Source: Pseudomonadota bacterium
GTDB taxonomy: Bacteria; Pseudomonadota; Alphaproteobacteria; Acetobacterales; Acetobacteraceae
Length of the DNA stretch: 7,117 nucleotides
NCBI GenBank assembly: GCA_021805485.1
Contig: JAJZFF010000225.1
Span: 1 to 7,117, forward strand
Reading direction: 5' to 3'
The notes below the pieces were generated by a model. It was given only the letters and a program-made list of their open reading frames with translations. It made no database searches and had not been told where the DNA came from. Within the stretch, counting starts at the first letter, position 1. Each line of letters begins with the position of its first letter. The position numbers and the translations under genes are program-made. Below are positions 4,948 to 7,117 of this stretch, piece by piece.

Positions 4948-6162
4948 ATGGCCCCAGACACGAAGACAACGACGGCCACCGCCGCCGCCGACAGCCCCTT
5001 TCGGAACCTGCTGCTCTTTGCCGGGATCCTGCTCATCGCGGTGAACCTGCGCGCGGCGCTGGCCTCGGTCTCGCCGCTGCTCACCCCGATCGGCACGGCC
5101 CTCGGCCTCGGGCCGCTCGGGCTCACCGTGCTCGCCACCATCCCCGTCGTCTGCTTCGCGGCACTCGCGCCGGTCAGCATCATGCTGCAGCGGCGGATCG
5201 GGCTGGAGGCGGCGATGATGACGGTGCTGGTGCTGCTCGCCGCCGGCCTGCTGATCCGCGTGCTCGGGGGAGCGGCGGCGCTGTTCGCCGGCACGGTGAT
5301 GGGCGGGGCGGCGATCGCGATGGGCAACGTGCTGCTGCCGGGGCTGGTCAAGCGCGATTTTCCCACCCGCGTCGGGCTCGTCACCGGCTGCTACACCACG
5401 GTGATGACGACGATCGCCTCGGTCGCCGCGGCGGTCAGCGTGCCGGTTGCCGATGCCACTCCCTTCGCCTGGCGCGGCGCGCTGGGGCTGTGGGCGGTGC
5501 CGGCGATCGTCGCGGCGGCGGTCTGGGCGCCGCAGCTCGCCCATGGCGCCCACCGGCTGAGCCACACGCCGACGTCGGGCGCGTTCCGCAAGCTGGCGCG
5601 CAGCCCGCTGGCCTGGGCGGTGACGATGTTCATGGGCCTGCAGTCGCTCGGCTTCTACTCGATCCTGTCCTGGCTGCCGGCCATCCTGCACGCCCACGGA
5701 ATCAACCCGACGATGGCCGGGATCATGCTCTCGACGACGACCCTCGTCGCCATTCCGGCGGCGCTGGTCACGCCGAGCCTCGCCACCCGCAGCCGCGACC
5801 AGCGGCTGCTGCTTGCGAGTCTGCTCGCCATCGTCAGTGTCGGCTATGTCGGGCTGATGCTGGCGCCGGCCGCCGCCCCCTGGGTGTGGGTGGTGTTCAT
5901 CGGCATCGGCCAGGGCGCGTGTTTTCCCCTGGCGCTGACGCTGATGGTGCTGCGCACCGGCGGCCCGGCCGAGGCCATGGCGCTGTCGGCGTTCTCGCAG
6001 ATGGTGGGCTATGCGGTGTCGATCGCGGGGCCGCTCGGGCTTGGGGTGATCCACACGCTCAGCGGCCACTGGTGGCCGTCGGTCGCGTTCCTGGTGATCC
6101 TGCAGGCGCCCACGCTCGGCTTCGGCCTCGCGGCCGCGCGGCCGCGCACGATCCGGTTCTGA
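4948..6162 (+). CDS. MFS transporter of the CynX/NimT (cyanate / 2-nitroimidazole) type
   Basis: A 404-residue polytopic inner-membrane protein, apparently 12 helices, close to the roughly 390-residue length of E. coli CynX and YeaN/NimT. The branch signatures are present: AVNLRAALASVSPLLTPI (31-48) in helix 1, MGNVLLPGLVKRDFPTRVGL (125-144) in helices 4-5, and in the second half GIGQGACFPLALTLMVLRTG followed by ALSAFSQMVGYAVSIAGPLG. Residues 1-19 are a cytoplasmic Thr/Ala-rich tail. Characterised relatives move cyanate or export 2-nitroimidazole, but most members have unknown substrates. No cyanase gene is in the window, so cyanate transport is not supported by context. ATG 4948 lacks a Shine-Dalgarno; the frame is open upstream to 4843 inside the oxygenase gene, but that N-terminus is Arg-rich and unlike the family. 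Translation may depend on the upstream gene. Confidence 0.87.
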   Translation: MAPDTKTTTATAAADSPFRNLLLFAGILLIAVNLRAALASVSPLLTPIGTALGLGPLGLTVLATIPVVCFAALAPVSIMLQRRIGLEAAMMTVLVLLAAGLLIRVLGGAAALFAGTVMGGAAIAMGNVLLPGLVKRDFPTRVGLVTGCYTTVMTTIASVAAAVSVPVADATPFAWRGALGLWAVPAIVAAAVWAPQLAHGAHRLSHTPTSGAFRKLARSPLAWAVTMFMGLQSLGFYSILSWLPAILHAHGINPTMAGIMLSTTTLVAIPAALVTPSLATRSRDQRLLLASLLAIVSVGYVGLMLAPAAAPWVWVVFIGIGQGACFPLALTLMVLRTGGPAEAMALSAFSQMVGYAVSIAGPLGLGVIHTLSGHWWPSVAFLVILQAPTLGFGLAAARPRTIRF

Positions 6163-6195
6163 CCTCCCAGATCTGACCCTGCGGCCGAACGGCGA

Positions 6196-6227
6196 AACGG
6201 CCCCCGCGCGATCGCACGGGGGCCGTT
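6196..6227. terminator. Strong hairpin between converging MFS and pnp genes
   Basis: AACGGCCCCCG (6196-6206) and CGGGGGCCGTT (6217-6227) form a perfect 11-bp stem with a 10-base loop. The plus strand continues TTCCTGT and the minus strand TTTCGCC, so each direction ends in a short T run. It sits 33 nt after the transporter stop and 65 nt beyond the pnp stop and probably serves both genes. Confidence 0.7.
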
Positions 6228-6252
6228 CCTGTCCTCGGTCCGCAACGCGCAT

Positions 6253-6278
6253 CCGGCCAGGTGCTGCCACCTGACCGG
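6253..6278 (-). terminator. Second hairpin just downstream of pnp
   Basis: CCGG-N-CAGGTG pairs with CACCTG-N-CCGG around a 4-base loop: ten pairs with one C/A mismatch (perfectly placed, U-G-free on the plus strand). It starts 15 nt past the pnp stop. With no T-tract, it is more likely a 3' stabilising or pausing element than a terminator by itself. Confidence 0.45.
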
Positions 6279-6292
6279 GGATTGCCCGTGCG

Positions 6293-7117
6293 TTACTCGG
6301 CGGCGTCTTCGCGCCGGCCACCCTTGGCGCCGACCTGGTCGGAGATGTCGGCACCGGTCGCCTGATCGACCACCCGCATCGACAGCTTCACCTTGCCGCG
6401 ATCGTCGAGCCCGATCATCTTCACCTTCACGGTATCGCCGACCTTCACCACATCGCCGGTGCGGGCGACGCGGCCCTGCGCCAGCTCGCTGATATGGACC
6501 AGGCCGTCACGCGCGCCGAAGAAGTTCACGAACGCGCCGAAATCGGCGATCTTGACGACCTTGCCGGTGTAGATCTGGCCGACTTCCGGCTCGGAGGTCA
6601 GCGAGCGGATGCGGTCGATCGCCTTTTGCGCCTGCTCGTCCGAGGTGGCCGCGATCTTGATCGTGCCATCGTCCTCGATGTCGATCTTGCAGCCCGAATA
6701 CTCGACGATCTCGCGGATCACCTTGCCGCCGGTGCCGATCACATCGCGGATCTTGTCCTTCGGCACGTTGATCACGGTGATGCGCGGCGCGTTGGCGGAC
6801 ACGCCCTCGCGCGCGCCGGTCAGCGCCTTGGACATCTCGCCAAGGATGTGCAGGCGCCCGTCCTTCGCCTGATCCAGCGCGATCTTCATGATCTCGGGCG
6901 TGATCGAGGTGATCTTGATGTCCATCTGCAGGCTGGTGACGCCCGCCTCGGTGCCGGCCACCTTGAAGTCCATGTCGCCGAGATGGTCCTCATCGCCGAG
7001 GATGTCGGAGAGCACGGCGAACCCCTTGTCTTCCTTGATCAGGCCCATGGCGATGCCGGCCACCGGGCGCGGCAGCGGCACGCCGGCATCCATCAGCCCG
7101 AGCGAGGTGCCGCCCAC
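6293..7117 (-). CDS. pnp: Polynucleotide phosphorylase, C-terminal part, cut by window edge
   Basis: A 3'-to-5' phosphorolytic exoribonuclease of RNA decay and the degradosome. The visible 274 residues begin inside the second RNase PH core; the start is outside the window and the first codon shown (GTG) is an internal Val. Numbering from the window edge, [20 protein letters not shown] (36-55) carries the metal and catalytic residues equivalent to E. coli D486, D492 and K494 (here D44, D50 and K52). A KH domain follows, with [20 protein letters not shown] (118-137) and its GTGG loop, then an S1 RNA-binding domain starting at [20 protein letters not shown] and ending near KVKLSMR. The tail (ADISDQ...GGRREDAAE) is short and acidic/basic mixed. 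Everything seen is intact. It normally follows rpsO, which would lie beyond the right edge. Two hairpins lie downstream. Confidence 0.97.
   Translation of the reverse strand: MGGTSLGLMDAGVPLPRPVAGIAMGLIKEDKGFAVLSDILGDEDHLGDMDFKVAGTEAGVTSLQMDIKITSITPEIMKIALDQAKDGRLHILGEMSKALTGAREGVSANAPRITVINVPKDKIRDVIGTGGKVIREIVEYSGCKIDIEDDGTIKIAATSDEQAQKAIDRIRSLTSEPEVGQIYTGKVVKIADFGAFVNFFGARDGLVHISELAQGRVARTGDVVKVGDTVKVKMIGLDDRGKVKLSMRVVDQATGADISDQVGAKGGRREDAAE

Noticed and set aside
4891..6354. Minus-strand open frame of 487 codons opposite the MFS transporter gene and reaching into pnp.
   Set aside because: The product is a low-complexity Arg/Gln/His/Asp-rich chain with no family signature. It mirrors the codon bias of the real transporter gene.
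1..7117. Search for mobile elements, phage genes, toxin-antitoxin pairs, CRISPR repeats, tRNA or rRNA.
   Set aside because: No transposase, integrase, direct-repeat array, terminal repeats or tRNA-like cloverleaf was seen; all genes are of core or ordinary metabolic type with similar composition.

Overview
The window reads as a core-genome stretch of a GC-rich alphaproteobacterium. Support comes from a COQ9 homologue (found in alphaproteobacteria and mitochondria), a bS21 protein opening with the typical alphaproteobacterial [17 protein letters not shown] sequence, and a PNPase with KH and S1 domains. Overall composition and protein style suggest Rhodospirillales, perhaps an Acetobacteraceae member such as an Acidiphilium relative. 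The family is inference; the class is much safer.

Layout from left to right. (1) Positions 1-657, minus strand: the N-terminal half of an ammonium transporter, expressed from a near-perfect sigma-54 promoter at 711-726 with no glnK beside it. (2) 925-2115, plus strand: a UbiH/UbiF/COQ6-type flavin hydroxylase for ubiquinone synthesis. (3) 2084-2740, minus strand: a COQ9 protein whose 3' end overlaps the hydroxylase gene tail to tail by 32 bp. (4) 2740-3294, minus strand: a peptide deformylase whose stop codon shares one base with the coq9 start, so these two form one coupled operon. (5) 3295-3512: a dense divergent control region between def and rpsU, with overlapping opposite promoters on one TATA core, a perfect 10-bp inverted repeat, a terminator-like hairpin with five T's, and a 23-codon leader ORF spanning that hairpin. 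(6) 3513-3716, plus strand: rpsU (bS21), followed by an intrinsic terminator. (7) 3779-4180, minus strand: a small DoxX-family membrane protein. (8) 4275-4916 and 4948-6162, plus strand: a probable two-gene unit of a 2-oxoglutarate/Fe(II) oxygenase and a CynX/NimT-type MFS transporter. (9) 6196-6278: two strong hairpins between converging genes. (10) 6293-7117, minus strand: the C-terminal part of polynucleotide phosphorylase.

Most genes are housekeeping: ammonium uptake, ubiquinone, protein N-terminal deformylation, ribosome, RNA decay. The less routine parts are the two ubiquinone genes placed tail to tail, the def-coq9 coupling, the layered rpsU leader, and the oxygenase-transporter pair of unknown substrate. 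I found no mobile element, CRISPR array, tRNA, rRNA or defence-type cassette, and no gene-free gap longer than 300 bases. I do not see a clear undescribed system; the def/rpsU control region is the best candidate for something new.
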